Source of the DNA: Pomphorhynchus laevis | Lineage: Eukaryota; Acanthocephala; Palaeacanthocephala; Echinorhynchida; Pomphorhynchidae | DNA: 64,000 nt | Assembly (NCBI GenBank): GCA_012934845.2 | Contig: WNNJ02002659.1 | Span: 1 to 64,000 of the forward strand | Reading direction: 5' to 3' | In this document: one piece after another, positions 54,940-64,000 of the stretch | Layout: every line of letters begins with the position of its first letter | Numbering within the stretch: position 1 is the stretch's first letter | The notes under the pieces: generated by a model | What the model was told of the DNA's origin: nothing | The model's database searches: none | What the model saw: the letters and a program-made list of their open reading frames with translations, nothing else | Translations under genes and position numbers: made by a program

Positions 54940-55500
54940 TGGCTACACCCATTAAGTTTTAAGCGACTATATTGCGCGTTGGTTAGCCCATATTGAATAT
55001 TGTATCCATGCATTATTTCCATCTACTAAGGCAGAAATCATGAAGCTTTAGTCAGTGTTTCGAAGAGGCTCCATATTGTGCTTTCAGCCTGCGCATTCAT
55101 ATGTAGACCGCTTAGCTTCCTTACCGCTCATTTCAGTGCGTCAAAAGTTGATTTACCTAGATCTCATTGCGACGTGGCAGATGGTTCATTTCGCATATGG
55201 ATTTCCTTCTCCCTATGTGCAGATTAATTCTTCAGCTCGTAGAGGTCATCCTCTATCACTACATTAATTACCACATGGTAAAGTCCCAAACGTGGTGCGA
55301 CTTTCACATGGTCCTTAAATATATGGAATGTATTGCCTAAAAAATTGCATGTGCATTCAGCTACTGGAGCTTCAAGCAAAAAATTCGACATTGGCTATTA
55401 AATACTGGTGTGGACGCTTTAAGTTTATTTAGTTAATGATTTTTTTGTATGAACAGTTAAAATATTCATTTGCGGCTAATAATTTATTTGTGAAAATAAA
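54940..55500 (+). mobile_element. CR1-like LINE 3' fragment
   Basis: It encodes the RT C-terminal domain in broken frames: LKRLYCALVSPY, then SVFRRGSILCFQPAHSYVDRL, then RQKLIYLDLIATWQMV and SARRGHPLSLH. These align with the end of the 49-kb element (RRGSRMCMDGSYSYRERL; GQRLYYLDLVALWRMV). The tail has aaataaataaat at about 55490. Confidence 0.75.
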
Positions 55501-55639
55501 TAAATAAATTTTGCATTAAAGGCAGCATGTAAAAGTGTTTCAATGACTCTTTTTTGTAACAAATGCCTCGATATGCTGTTTTTCATATGACTAAGAAGAA
55601 CAAATATCTTACCTCAATTTCTTTATTCGTAGATTGATT

Positions 55640-56165
55640 CCCCTTTTATGACTCTCATATCTTCTCTCCTATTATCAGGATTTGATTAGTGCCTTAGTCT
55701 ATTTTCCAACTAACCTAAATTTACTCTTCCACTACGACGCATCCGTCCAAATTCTCTTCCGTCTTCGTCGTTTTGATCATACATCTCACCATCTTGATTC
55801 TCTCGATTTGCCTACCATCTATTCTCGTGTTCAAATTCGTCTTCTTCTCATTGCTTTCCGCCTTGTGACTTTTCCTACCCCTTTATTTATCAGCCTTCCT
55901 TTTCTCGACAATTCTCTTCCTGTTTACTGTTCTTTGCGTTCCCGAAATTCCCTTATTTTACATGTCCTAAACTATTCTACATCTTTTGGCTTCCGCTCTT
56001 TCCACGTGGCTGCTCCTCTCTAGTGGAATCATCTGCCTATTTATATACGCCAATCAACCTCAATAACGTGCTTCAAACGTCAAATCCGATCACATTTAAG
56101 CAATTTAACAAATTTATCTGTATGATGTTTGCTGTTTTTTGTTAGTTAGTGAACTTGTAAGCGTA
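55640..56165 (+). mobile_element. L2-like LINE 3' fragment, subfamily B
   Basis: The frame at 55682-56023 encodes ILFRLRRFDHTSHHLDSLDL and the end FRSFHVAAPL, followed by a stop and then WNHLPIYIRQST. It matches 13597-14000 (minus). The 3' UTR stops within the terminal hairpin (gtaagcgtac at about 56156), where the next CR1-like element starts. Confidence 0.75.
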
Positions 56166-58900
56166 CAGTTAGAAAACATTTGCCTGTTTTCAATAAATAA
56201 ATATACTATCTCTAATAGGCTTCAATTCCGAGTAATTGAAACTCTTAGTGATGCTATTAACCATAATGAAGCATTGTATATTAGGCTATATTGTCAACAC
56301 CCAATAACGGTACTGACTGTGTATCGTTCTCCAAGATCAAACACAGATAGCATAGCTGCTATAATGAAGAGAAGTAGTTATTGTGATAGATTTGTTGTAC
56401 TCGGTGATTTCAACATGTCATCTGTCAATTGGGTTAATTACACTTCCAATGACTCGGATATTGAAAGTTTGAAGCTACTTGGCTTAATAAACAGCTTGGC
56501 TCTTAAGCAAATGTCAGTCAGAGTACAAGATTTTCACAGGATTCACATTCACTTTTGGATTTATGCTTTACTGTACCATATGACATTCTCGATAGATTAA
56601 GCGATCTGGACCCAATAGGTCATTTAGATCATGTGGTCATTTCGATTGGTCTAAGCGATGTCTACTCACATGGCGTAAATCCGACGTCGTCTGTAAACCC
56701 ATTCAGAACTGACTTTGCTCTAGTAAATAAATATCTCGTTGGGGTAAAGTGGTTGGATGCTTTTGATGTTGGCGTCGAATATTCATGGCAGTTTTTCAGG
56801 GATACTCTGTACCACCTCCTTAATCGTTTCTCACTTCTTCAGAGTAAACACTGTATGACATCGATCTTACCGCCTTGGTTTAATAGCGACATAAAACATG
56901 CTTTAAAGATGAGACGTAAGGCCTTTAATGACTATCGTAAAGACAGAGCTAATTTCAGCACTTATAAGAAATGGCGAAACCTCGTTACGTCCATGAAGCG
57001 AACTGGTAGGCGATCTTTCGAAAAGCAGCTAAGTATAAACTGTCACCGTGATCCCCGCTCTTTATTTAGGTATGTGACTGCTAAGCATACGCGTTGTAAA
57101 CCTATAAATTGTATACAACGTGACGATAGGAAATTCATAACTTATTCTTTGCAGATATCAAATATGTTTGGAAATCATTTCCATTCTTTGAATCTTGACC
57201 ATAAGTATGTGACAATTGGTGATCCGGGTACATTTGAATCACCCGGAGATGACACCAGAGACTTCTTCCGATGTAATGATGTTCTTCAAGAGCTTCAGAA
57301 ACTTAAATGCAAAGCAGGTGCGGGTCCAGATGGCTAACCGCCCGTATATCTGCGCAACATCGCTGACATAATATGTCATCCGCTTTACAATATTTTCTCT
57401 GCGTCTGTTGCTTTTGGCGTTGTTCCTTCTGATTGGCAGAATTCCATCATCTGTCCTATTTATAAGTAAGGGGATAGTTCGTCCATTGACAATTATAGGC
57501 CTATTAGTCTCACTTGTGTGTGTTGTCGTGTGCTAGAGAGATTGATTAAGCGACGAATAATAGAATTTCTAGATAGATTTCAAATTTTGAACCCAGCACA
57601 GCATGGCTTCCGAAAAGGTTATTCCACGACTACTAATCTTGTACATGCACGTGAAAATTGGTATCACTATTATGATCAAGGTATACCAGTTGATGTCATT
57701 TTCTTTGATTTCTCAAAAGCGTTCGACTCAGTTAATCACACGCGTCTTATTGAGAAGTTGGATACATTCATCTTGATAAGAGGATCATAAACTGGATTCG
57801 TGTATTACTTTCTAACCGACAAAGTGTCGTACGAGTAAGTGAGTCGCTGTCGAGTCCATTTCCAGTGTTGTTAGGTGTTCCACAGAGAAGTGTATTGGGT
57901 CCAATCTTATTCAGTCTTAATATCAACGAGTTGATACCAAATATCAGTTCATTCAGTTTATTATATGCAGATGATCTTAAAGTTCGGCGACCTATTATTT
58001 CCGATCTTGATAAACAGCATTAACAAAGCGACGTCGACGTTATATCCAATTGGTCTAAACGAAATCACTTGAGGATCAATTCCGCTAAATGTACATGTAT
58101 GCGTATATCACGAAGATCATGTGATCATCTTGGAGGTGAGTACCAGTTTGGTTCAATTAGTATCGAAAGAACCCACTCATATAAAGATTTGGGAGTTTGG
58201 GTTTGCGCTGACTTATCCACTCGAAAGCATTCAGACTACGTGTGTTGCATCACAAAACGCTTAATAGGACATACTCGTCGAGCTCTGATAGGCATAGATC
58301 CGTTATGTTACCATACCTTAGCAGATGCGTTTTTCTTGAGCCATATCTTATACGCATCGCCAGCTTGTTATCCCGAAACTACTTATGAGAGTCGTGCATT
58401 GGAGAAAGTGTTCAGATCAACAACTAAATTAGTCTCAGGGCTGCATATTTTTGGCTACGCGAAACGCCTCCAGATATTAAATATGCCTTGTCTGCGATAT
58501 ATCTGTGACAAGCGTGATATCTCTCTTGTTTGGAAAATTCTGCATACTAAAGATCATCCACTGTCACATCTACTGCAACTGAGAGGTCAACCTTCTCTTC
58601 GCGGACACCCCTGATGCTGAAAACACAAAGGTACATGCATGCAGTTTCCTGCTTTGCCAAACGAGTCGTACGATCTTGGAATTCGCTTCAGAGTGCGACT
58701 GTTTTGTTGTCTACTGCTTCAAGTTTTTGCACCCTACTGGATGATGACCCTTCCTTCTCAAGACAACGGTGGGATTTTCAGTAGTTCATCTGATGAGGGA
58801 GGGACAAATCGACTCTTATTCTTTTTATTCTTTTTATTTTGTGAAGCAACTTGTAAAGAGCCTCGGCTCAATTTGTTGTCAATTAATAATAATCAACATC
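56166..58900 (+). mobile_element. CR1-like LINE, 5'-truncated, broken
   Basis: APE: VLTVYRSPRSNTDS, FVVLGDFNMSSVNWVNY (56390-56440) and LDHVVISIGL. Linker: 56555-57337 (LPPWFNSDIKHALKMRRKAF). RT: PAQHGFRKGYSTTTNL and VIFFDFSKAFDSVNH (57518-57790), GVPQRSVLGP and LYADDLKVR (about 57860-57990), thumb 58069-58614. It ends at about 58895 with gagcctcggctcaatttgtt and aataataatc. There are about six breaks. It is a third CR1-like subfamily. Confidence 0.8.
57518..58614 (+). pseudogene. CR1-like RT, fingers to thumb, in two main frames
   Basis: 57518-57790 holds the fingers and motif A (DFSKAFDSVNHTRL). The GVPQ and YADD motifs follow in a frame with stops. 58069-58614 holds MRINSAKCTCMRISRRS and SYKDLGVWVCADLS, the region after YADD, and the thumb with its C-terminal part. 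PQRSV replaces the usual PQGSV, so the copy would probably be inactive even without the frame breaks. Confidence 0.7.
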
Positions 58901-59719
58901 GTAGCACAATTGTATTTTATAATTAGTATTATCGTGATGTGCCTGGTGAAGTCGGGTGTTAATATAAATCACATTATGTTAGATGACAACAAAAACAGCT
59001 TAAATGTCCACGTTCATCACTGGATTATACGCATAATCTCATGTTCATTTGTATTAACGAAAAATATGGAGGTTCAATAGCAAATATTAATGACATGGTC
59101 ATTACTTGAAATAAAAACGCCCTATTAATTCACTTAATCATCTATCTAATGAAAAGTGCTTTTATTTCATTTATAATCCACAAATTCCTCTTATCACATG
59201 CCATTAAGTTCTCAATCAAGATGTAGTTGATGTAGCCTAACTATCAGTGACTGATGAGGTCTACCAATACTGAAATATAGTGTACTGTGGTATACTCATC
59301 AAATTTCAATTGCAGTTTATCGTTAAGTTCAACAAAGAATATGGCATATGAAGAGAATTCGATAAGCGGATTAGACTGAGGATGGGGTATTGCTTTTTTG
59401 TGAGCTATGCTAGATCATTGTGGCTACTTAATGATCACAAGGGCCACATGTCGAAACGGAATGTGATGACTGCACGTGTACATAAACTTAAAAGTTTAAA
59501 AAAAAATATATATTTTAGTTGAACGCCAACCAATTTGTCATTATCCAGATTTATTTTTTTATGGAAATCTAATATTCACGATACAAATTTCGCATTTGTT
59601 TGTCACATTCAATCTTTCGGCTGGTTAATCTACATTCTTAATTTCTCCTGGAATGCTTCTCGCCGACAATAATTAGCTTAAAAAGCTCATTATTGTCGGC
59701 TCATTGTTATTAATGAGAT
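58901..59719. other. Spacer with a 41-bp hairpin
   Basis: No gene is seen. At 59661-59701, gccgacaataa pairs with ttattgtcggc around a short AT-rich loop. The rest is unique AT-rich DNA. Confidence 0.45.
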
Positions 59720-60330
59720 CATTATTATTCGTAGATATATTGATTTCCCATCTTGTATGACTCATATCTTCTCTCCTATTCTCATGACTTGATTACTGTC
59801 TTAGTCTATTTTCGAATCCTCCTGAATTCACTCTTCTTACACTACAACGCATCGTCAACGCAGCAGTCCGGATTTTACTCCGTCTTCGACATTTTAATCA
59901 TACATCTCACCATCTTGCTTCTTCCTTTACCTACCATTTATTGTCATGTTCAAATTCGTCTTCTTCTCATTGCTTTCCGCCTTGTGACTTTTCCTACCCC
60001 TTTATTTCTCAGCCTTCCTTTTCTCGACAATTCTCTTCCTGATTACTGTTCTTTGCGTTCTAGTAATTCCCTTATTTTACATGTCTCAAACTATTCTACC
60101 TCTTTTGGCTTCCGCTCCTTCCTTTCGGCAGCTCCTATTTCGTTGAATCATATGATCATTTATATACGTCAATAAACCTCAATGGCGTGCTTCAAACGCG
60201 AAATCCGATCACATTTAAACAATTTAACCAATTTATCTGTATGATGTTTGCTGTTTTTCTGTTAGTTTGTGGACTTGTAAGCGTGCAGCTGCCACGTATT
60301 TAGCACGTAAAATAAATATATATTATTAAA
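59720..60330 (+). mobile_element. L2-like LINE 3' fragment, subfamily B
   Basis: The frame at 59753-60175 encodes ALVTFPTPLFLSLPFLDNSL-like sequence and the end SFGFRSFLSAAPISLNHM. It is close to the 55.7-kb fragment. The 3' UTR, terminal hairpin (gcgtgcagctgccacgt at about 60281-60297) and tail (aaataaatatat) are complete. Confidence 0.75.
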
Positions 60331-60505
60331 TTTTGAGAAAATTTACGCTTTTATCGTATATATTAACATTTACGATAATTAAATCTGTTATTTATTAGTC
60401 AATTCATAAAATTGACTTTTATTTTAAATTTCAATTTTAAATTTTAACTTGATATAAATTATATAAAATCTTATAATAATTATTTATTCTATTATTTAAT
60501 GCACA

Positions 60506-60607
60506 GAAGAAATACATCATTAGCATGTATTTGGCCCCGCTGCTATGTTGGGTAGAGGAGTTAGGGGCCGAAACCTAATAGCATAGCAGTTCCTCCTGAT
60601 GACCTCT
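60506..60607 (+). other. Predicted structured 3' UTR with pseudoknot (PLE locus C)
   Basis: The third copy of the block at 2083-2185. Both interlocked helices are unchanged; the one difference in the middle (cctaatag for cctgatag) is in an unpaired linker. AGAAG replaces AGAGG in the outer strand, which weakens the closing helix. Confidence 0.55.
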
Positions 60608-61085
60608 AATCCTTATTCTGATACATAGTTCTTTTTTATCTATTAGTCAATTCATAAAAATGACTTTTTAAATTTCAATTTTTTATTTTAACTTGATATA
60701 AATTATATAAAATCTAAAAACAATTATTAATTTTATTATTTAATTATTAAATTTTGATTTAGCATTATTATGTTTTGTTTTGTTTATAATTATATTAAAT
60801 ACGTAGACTCAGTTATCTGATTTAATATCTAAGATATGTATTTAGAACTTACTAATCTAAAGGAATAATAACGCTAGTAATTATTTTGTGTTAATATGCA
60901 GAACACTTTTTTTGGTAAATTATACTGAATGACAGAGTCATTTTAAATTCTTGAGATGTTTTGTAATTGTAAATCTACGGTTCAGCATATGAACGTAGTG
61001 ATTTAAGTCTAGAAACAATCATAAAAGGTATAACGATTGAATCAGATAATAAAACTATACATATATCCTGATGTCTTCATACACA

Positions 61086-61110
61086 TGTCTTCATATGATA
61101 TATGAAGACA
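61086..61110. repeat. Short palindrome
   Basis: tgtcttcatat and atatgaagaca are reverse complements around three bases. More atcatatgatat units follow. Confidence 0.7.
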
Positions 61111-61234
61111 TATATCATATGATATATGCCTTCAGTATGATATACTGATGACTAAGTTTATTAATAGTAAAAGCTTAAATACATAAAAAATAAACATTTG
61201 GAAAACTTATATATTTGATAAAATTAAAAATAAA

Positions 61235-61669
61235 ATGAAAATAACAAACAATTATAAAAGGAAAGATAAAATTAATAAAGATATGTATAAAGAACTTACT
61301 AAATTAAAGGATAACTATATAATAACAACTATTGATAAAGCTAGTAATAACTTTGTCTTCATATGCAAAAAGCTTTATTATGATATACTAATGAAAGAGG
61401 TTAATTCTAATGATTTAAATGTAAATCCAACATATGAACGTAGTGAGTTGAGTTTAGAAACAATTATTACAAGTCACTGTTCTATAATGGATAAAAAGGG
61501 TATAAAGGTTGAATTAGATAATAAAACTATACCTATATTATATTGGAATCCAAAATTAGATAAAAATCCAATAAAACCTAGGTTCATATGTAGTGTTTTT
61601 AAATGTACATTGAAATCACTTCCTGTTTCAATTCATAAAAATAGACTTTATAGAAAATTTAAATTATAG
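61235..61669 (+). pseudogene. PLE RT N-terminal region fragment
   Basis: The 144-codon frame has NNYKRKDKINKDMYKELTKL and TTIDKASNNFVFICKKLYYD. The DKASNNF motif corresponds to the DKG-type motif at the beginning of PLE reverse transcriptases. It continues with NPTYERSELSLETI and PILYWNPKLDKNPIKPRFIC. The frame leaves the RT at about 61625 and runs into the 3' UTR. Here the linker-to-RT reading frame is uninterrupted, which indicates that the endonuclease linker and RT are one polyprotein in the parent element. Confidence 0.7.
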
Positions 61670-61896
61670 AAAATCTAAAAACAATTATTAATTTTATTAT
61701 TTAATTATTAAATTTTGATTTAGCGTTATTATGTTTTATTTATTTTATAATTATATTTAATACGTAGGCTCAGTTAGCTGATTTGACTGTTAAGTGGCAT
61801 ATATGTTGGTATAAATAGAAATGATAGAGATTAGTGAATTAGAGAAAAATAAAATTGAAATGGGGTATGATAAAATCTTTTAACTTTGCTATAAAC

Positions 61897-61929
61897 TTCG
61901 TCGACTCAGTTATAAACTGAGTCGACGAA
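61897..61929. repeat. 15-bp perfect inverted repeat of the PLE end motif
   Basis: ttcgtcgactcagtt and its exact reverse complement flank ATA. A third, direct, copy (cttcgttgactcagttatct) follows at about 61934. The core gactcagtta is part of the PLE 3' terminal motif. Confidence 0.75.
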
Positions 61930-62384
61930 TAAACTTCGTTGACTCAGTTATCTGATCTTATAAATTGTGATAGAATGAAGAATTCGTGACCATTGCTGCT
62001 TATTGATCTGCCGAACAGCGCATTACTAGGTAATCATATAAATCGGAAATGGACAAGTTTGAACACGTTGAGGGCCATATTTTCATATTGTTCTAACCTC
62101 AATTGCTGGACTAATTAAAAAAATGTAATCATTTTGTAAAACAAACTTGGTCGATCTGTATATATCAGCTTCAAATTCTAGCTGCGGGCCGGATAAAAGT
62201 GCTCTGCGGTCACAAGTACAGTTGAAGCTGAATTGCTGGATAAATTCAAGCATAACATGAGCTAAATGGATGTTTTGCTACTACAGAACACAAATCGCTG
62301 ATCTAATTTCATTTATTAAAATTTCATGTTTATTATTCGTTTCTATACGAATTGTTCACCGTACAGTAAACCGTAAACTGTCGT
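61930..62384. other. Spacer
   Basis: No gene or repeat recognised. Confidence 0.4.
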
Positions 62385-62682
62385 TTTACTATTGTGCATA
62401 TTACTTACACGAGCAGTTATTATCCATTTGTCGGTTTCATATTTCCCCGTGTGGTTGTTTCAATCCTATCAGCATCACTGTACACTACAGTCAGCGTGGG
62501 TGGACCTCATCAACAGTGACTTCATGCCTACTTTTCAGTAGTGTGCTCACTCTGATGAGGTCTATCCACGCTGATTGTAGCGTACAGTGATGCTGATAGG
62601 ATTCAAACAACCGCACGAGGATAATATGAAACCGATCAATGAAGTAATACGGCTCGTGTAAGAAATGGATATTCACAATAGC
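62385..62682. repeat. ~300-bp palindrome (foldback unit)
   Basis: Arms of roughly 130 bp face each other around a ~35-bp centre at about 62515-62550. Matching blocks are cttacacgagc, cggtttcatatt, gtggttgttt/aaacaaccgcac and cctatcagcatcactgtac. Mismatches are mostly transitions and small indels. No transposase is linked. It could be a non-autonomous foldback or MITE-like element. Confidence 0.85.
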
Positions 62683-62859
62683 CAAGTTTATATTGTTGTC
62701 TTGTTTAACAGTGAATTGACAATCTAAAGAGCCTTACGAATATTATTAAATGCTGTATGCTTTAATGGCGATAAATTTATAAATTTAATTTTAAATTTAA
62801 TTCCCATTCGTGTTATAAATATTCGAGTTCTATTTATCTTATCTTGGATCTGATTGTAT
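62683..62859. other. AT-rich spacer
   Basis: Nothing recognised; precedes the probable exons. Confidence 0.35.
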
Positions 62860-62879
62860 GTTTTGCGTTGATTAAGACT

Positions 62880-62966
62880 ACAATTCTCTACTTGATGTGA
62901 AATTTAACCGAATTCTTTATATTTTGAAAAATAACAAGGCTCTTTCGAGTACACGAATAACAAGGG
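62880..62966 (+). CDS. Possible host exon (LDVKFNRILYILKNN...)
   Basis: An open stretch encodes LDVKFNRILYILKNNKAL and SSTRITR, and ends at a good donor (AACAAGG|GTAAGC at 62966). The upstream limit is not visible. It may be an exon of the gene continuing at 63132. Confidence 0.3.
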
Positions 62967-63131
62967 TAAGCTTTTACTTTGTTTTCAACCTGTCATATCT
63001 GAATTTTGAATTGTTTGTGCGATTAGCTCAAACAATTAGCTTACAAGATTTTGGAGGAAATGAAAAGATCATGCATGTAATATCAAGTTATATATGTATT
63101 TGAAAGGCAATTATATTTTAAAATTTTGTAG

Positions 63132-63370
63132 CAAGCCACCTCAGAATGTGATTTTGTATTACAGTAAACGTCTGGATATTTTGAATGATATCCGATCAAC
63201 TGATGATAAATTCGCAAAGAACTTAAATGACAGTGATGATACTGAGGAGAACGAATGCAAAGTAGAATCCGCATTATTTGATTTTGCAATGCGTTTAAAC
63301 AGTAATTTATATTTAGCAAAACCTAAGAAATCGAAAACCGAGAAAATTGTCCAACAATTCAAACTCACAG
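63132..63370 (+). CDS. Probable exon of an unrecognised host gene
   Basis: It starts after a T-rich acceptor (ttttaaaattttgtag) and ends at CTCACAG|gtaatt. It encodes about 79 residues rich in charged amino acids: KPPQNVILYYSKRLDIL, an acidic patch (NDSDDTEENE), then SALFDFAMRLNSNLYLAK and a basic end (KKSKTEKIVQQF). The codon use and amino-acid mixture look like real coding sequence, unlike nearby AT-rich frames. I do not recognise the family. Confidence 0.5.
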
Positions 63371-63706
63371 GTAATTTTCTCGTGGGTCCTATTTCTTCCA
63401 AATGCATCCTTAATTACTTCTGATGTTCTTGTACATGTTGTTCAAAGTCAAAGCAACTTTGATTTTGGACAAAATCTAATTCAAAGCTTATGAACAACAG
63501 CTTTCTCTCCAACGCATCTTCCCGATTTAATTACTTTTTTACTGTTTTCAAATTCTACCTGCGCATTTCTCCACCAAAGTACAAAGTCATCATGCATTTT
63601 TACTTGATTCTAATATTTCCATTTTCTAAAAGCAAATACTTTAAATTTTTGTCTCTAAGCGATTACATAAATTTTAATCAAATAAATTTTAAATCGTAAA
63701 TGACAG

Positions 63707-63895
63707 GTTACATTTGTAAGGATTTTCATTTGTAAGGACAAGAGCGAAATTGCGAAAGCATACGTCTATATTGATGAGTCATGTGCATATCACTTATATG
63801 TTCAAAATCAAATGTCAGAGGATATGTTGCAGCTAACAAGGATTTTAAAGCATAACGCCAAGGAAGGCAGTCGCATTATTCAGCGAGATATCTCG
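63707..63895 (+). CDS. Probable next exon of the same unrecognised gene
   Basis: One open frame runs from tgacag|GTTACATTTG to ATATCTCG|gtatta: VTFVRIFICKDKSEIAKAY, then VYIDESCAYHLYVQNQMSED and MLQLTRILKHNAKEGSRIIQ. The phase relative to the 63132 exon does not fit if that exon ends at 63370, so a small exon in between or other borders are likely. A stop at 63917 follows if the donor is not used. Confidence 0.45.
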
Positions 63896-63943
63896 GTATT
63901 ATCAAAATATCATATATAATTTATTTTATTTTTGCAAATTAAG

Positions 63944-64000
63944 CGTATTGATGTGATGGATACAACAATGGATAAAAATACATCCGAAATTGGAAAACTT
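63944..64000 (+). CDS. Possible last visible exon, runs off the window
   Basis: After a short (48-bp) AT-rich candidate intron ending attaag, the frame RIDVMDTTMDKNTSEIGKL is in phase with the previous exon and open to the window end. The short intron and weak acceptor leave doubt. Confidence 0.35.

Larger units (their letters stand above)
60383..61790 (+). mobile_element. Penelope-like element remnants, locus C
   Basis: Same family as 1-5.3 kb. The 3' UTR part tctgttatttattagtcaat occurs twice (60383 and, in a variant, 60640) around the structured block at 60506-60607, so there are two overlapping 3' ends in tandem. A terminal motif (acgtagactcagttatctga) lies at about 60802. An RT N-terminal fragment (61200-61668) is joined to another copy of the 3' end (61668-61790). 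Confidence 0.75.

Noticed and set aside
59246-59280. CTGATGA...GAAA near 59246
   Set aside because: Stem II would have at most three weak pairs and stem III none; probably chance.
62550-62600. CTGATGAGG in the second palindrome as a ribozyme core
   Set aside because: No GAAA at a usable distance on either strand.
1-64000. CRISPR array, tRNA, rRNA or bacterial operon
   Set aside because: The tandem repeats have no regular unique spacers, no cloverleaf or rRNA stretch was recognised, and the whole window has eukaryotic repeat content.

Overview
The window looks like gene-poor, AT-rich nuclear DNA from an invertebrate animal, probably an arthropod or another protostome, although the sequence alone does not fix the phylum. 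The reasons are one intronless arrestin-like gene with a TATA box and an AATAAA signal, spliced-looking exons at the right edge, and a dense layer of APE-type LINEs plus Penelope-like elements (PLEs). No prokaryotic features, rRNA, tRNA or CRISPR arrays were seen.

Layout. 1-5.3 kb: two nearly identical PLE copies in tandem. The second has its GIY-YIG endonuclease at the N-terminus, before the RT, which is the permuted Naiad-type order. The first keeps the RT catalytic core that the second has lost. 5.3-6.6 kb: zinc-knuckle LINE ORF1 remnants. 6.85-10.1 kb: AT-rich DNA with several duplicated segments, including an unrecognised coding-like segment present twice. 10.1-11.3 kb: an old L2-like ORF1. 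11.5-12.6 kb: a 20-bp tandem array followed by a ~392-bp satellite. 13.06-13.27 kb: a ~215-bp palindrome with a hammerhead ribozyme core. 13.5-23.2 kb: L2/CR1-group LINEs in both orientations, including a full-length but broken copy inserted into a ~111-bp tandem repeat.

24.9-26.1 kb: arrestin-domain gene. 26.6-35.8 kb: copies of a second LINE family (I/Jockey/R1-like: RRM-like ORF1 with CCHC knuckles, APE, RT) head to head, plus a direct repeat. 36.9-45.9 kb: an old L2-like LINE split by insertion of a younger full-length copy of the same family. 45.9-58.9 kb: CR1-like LINEs, including one almost intact element (49.3-52.4 kb) with a single internal stop, and others truncated on both strands. 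59.7-61.8 kb: an L2-like 3' fragment, then pieces of the same PLE as at the left end. 62.39-62.68 kb: a second long palindrome. 62.9-64 kb: probable exons of an unrecognised host gene running off the window.

How it fits together. Three LINE lineages and one PLE family account for most of the sequence. Structured RNA signals recur with them: a 3'-terminal hairpin in the L2-like LINEs that shows compensatory changes between subfamilies, a pseudoknot-forming 3' UTR shared by three PLE copies, and a hammerhead core in a palindrome that adjoins a PLE leader. The only host genes supported are the arrestin-like gene and the partial gene at the right edge.
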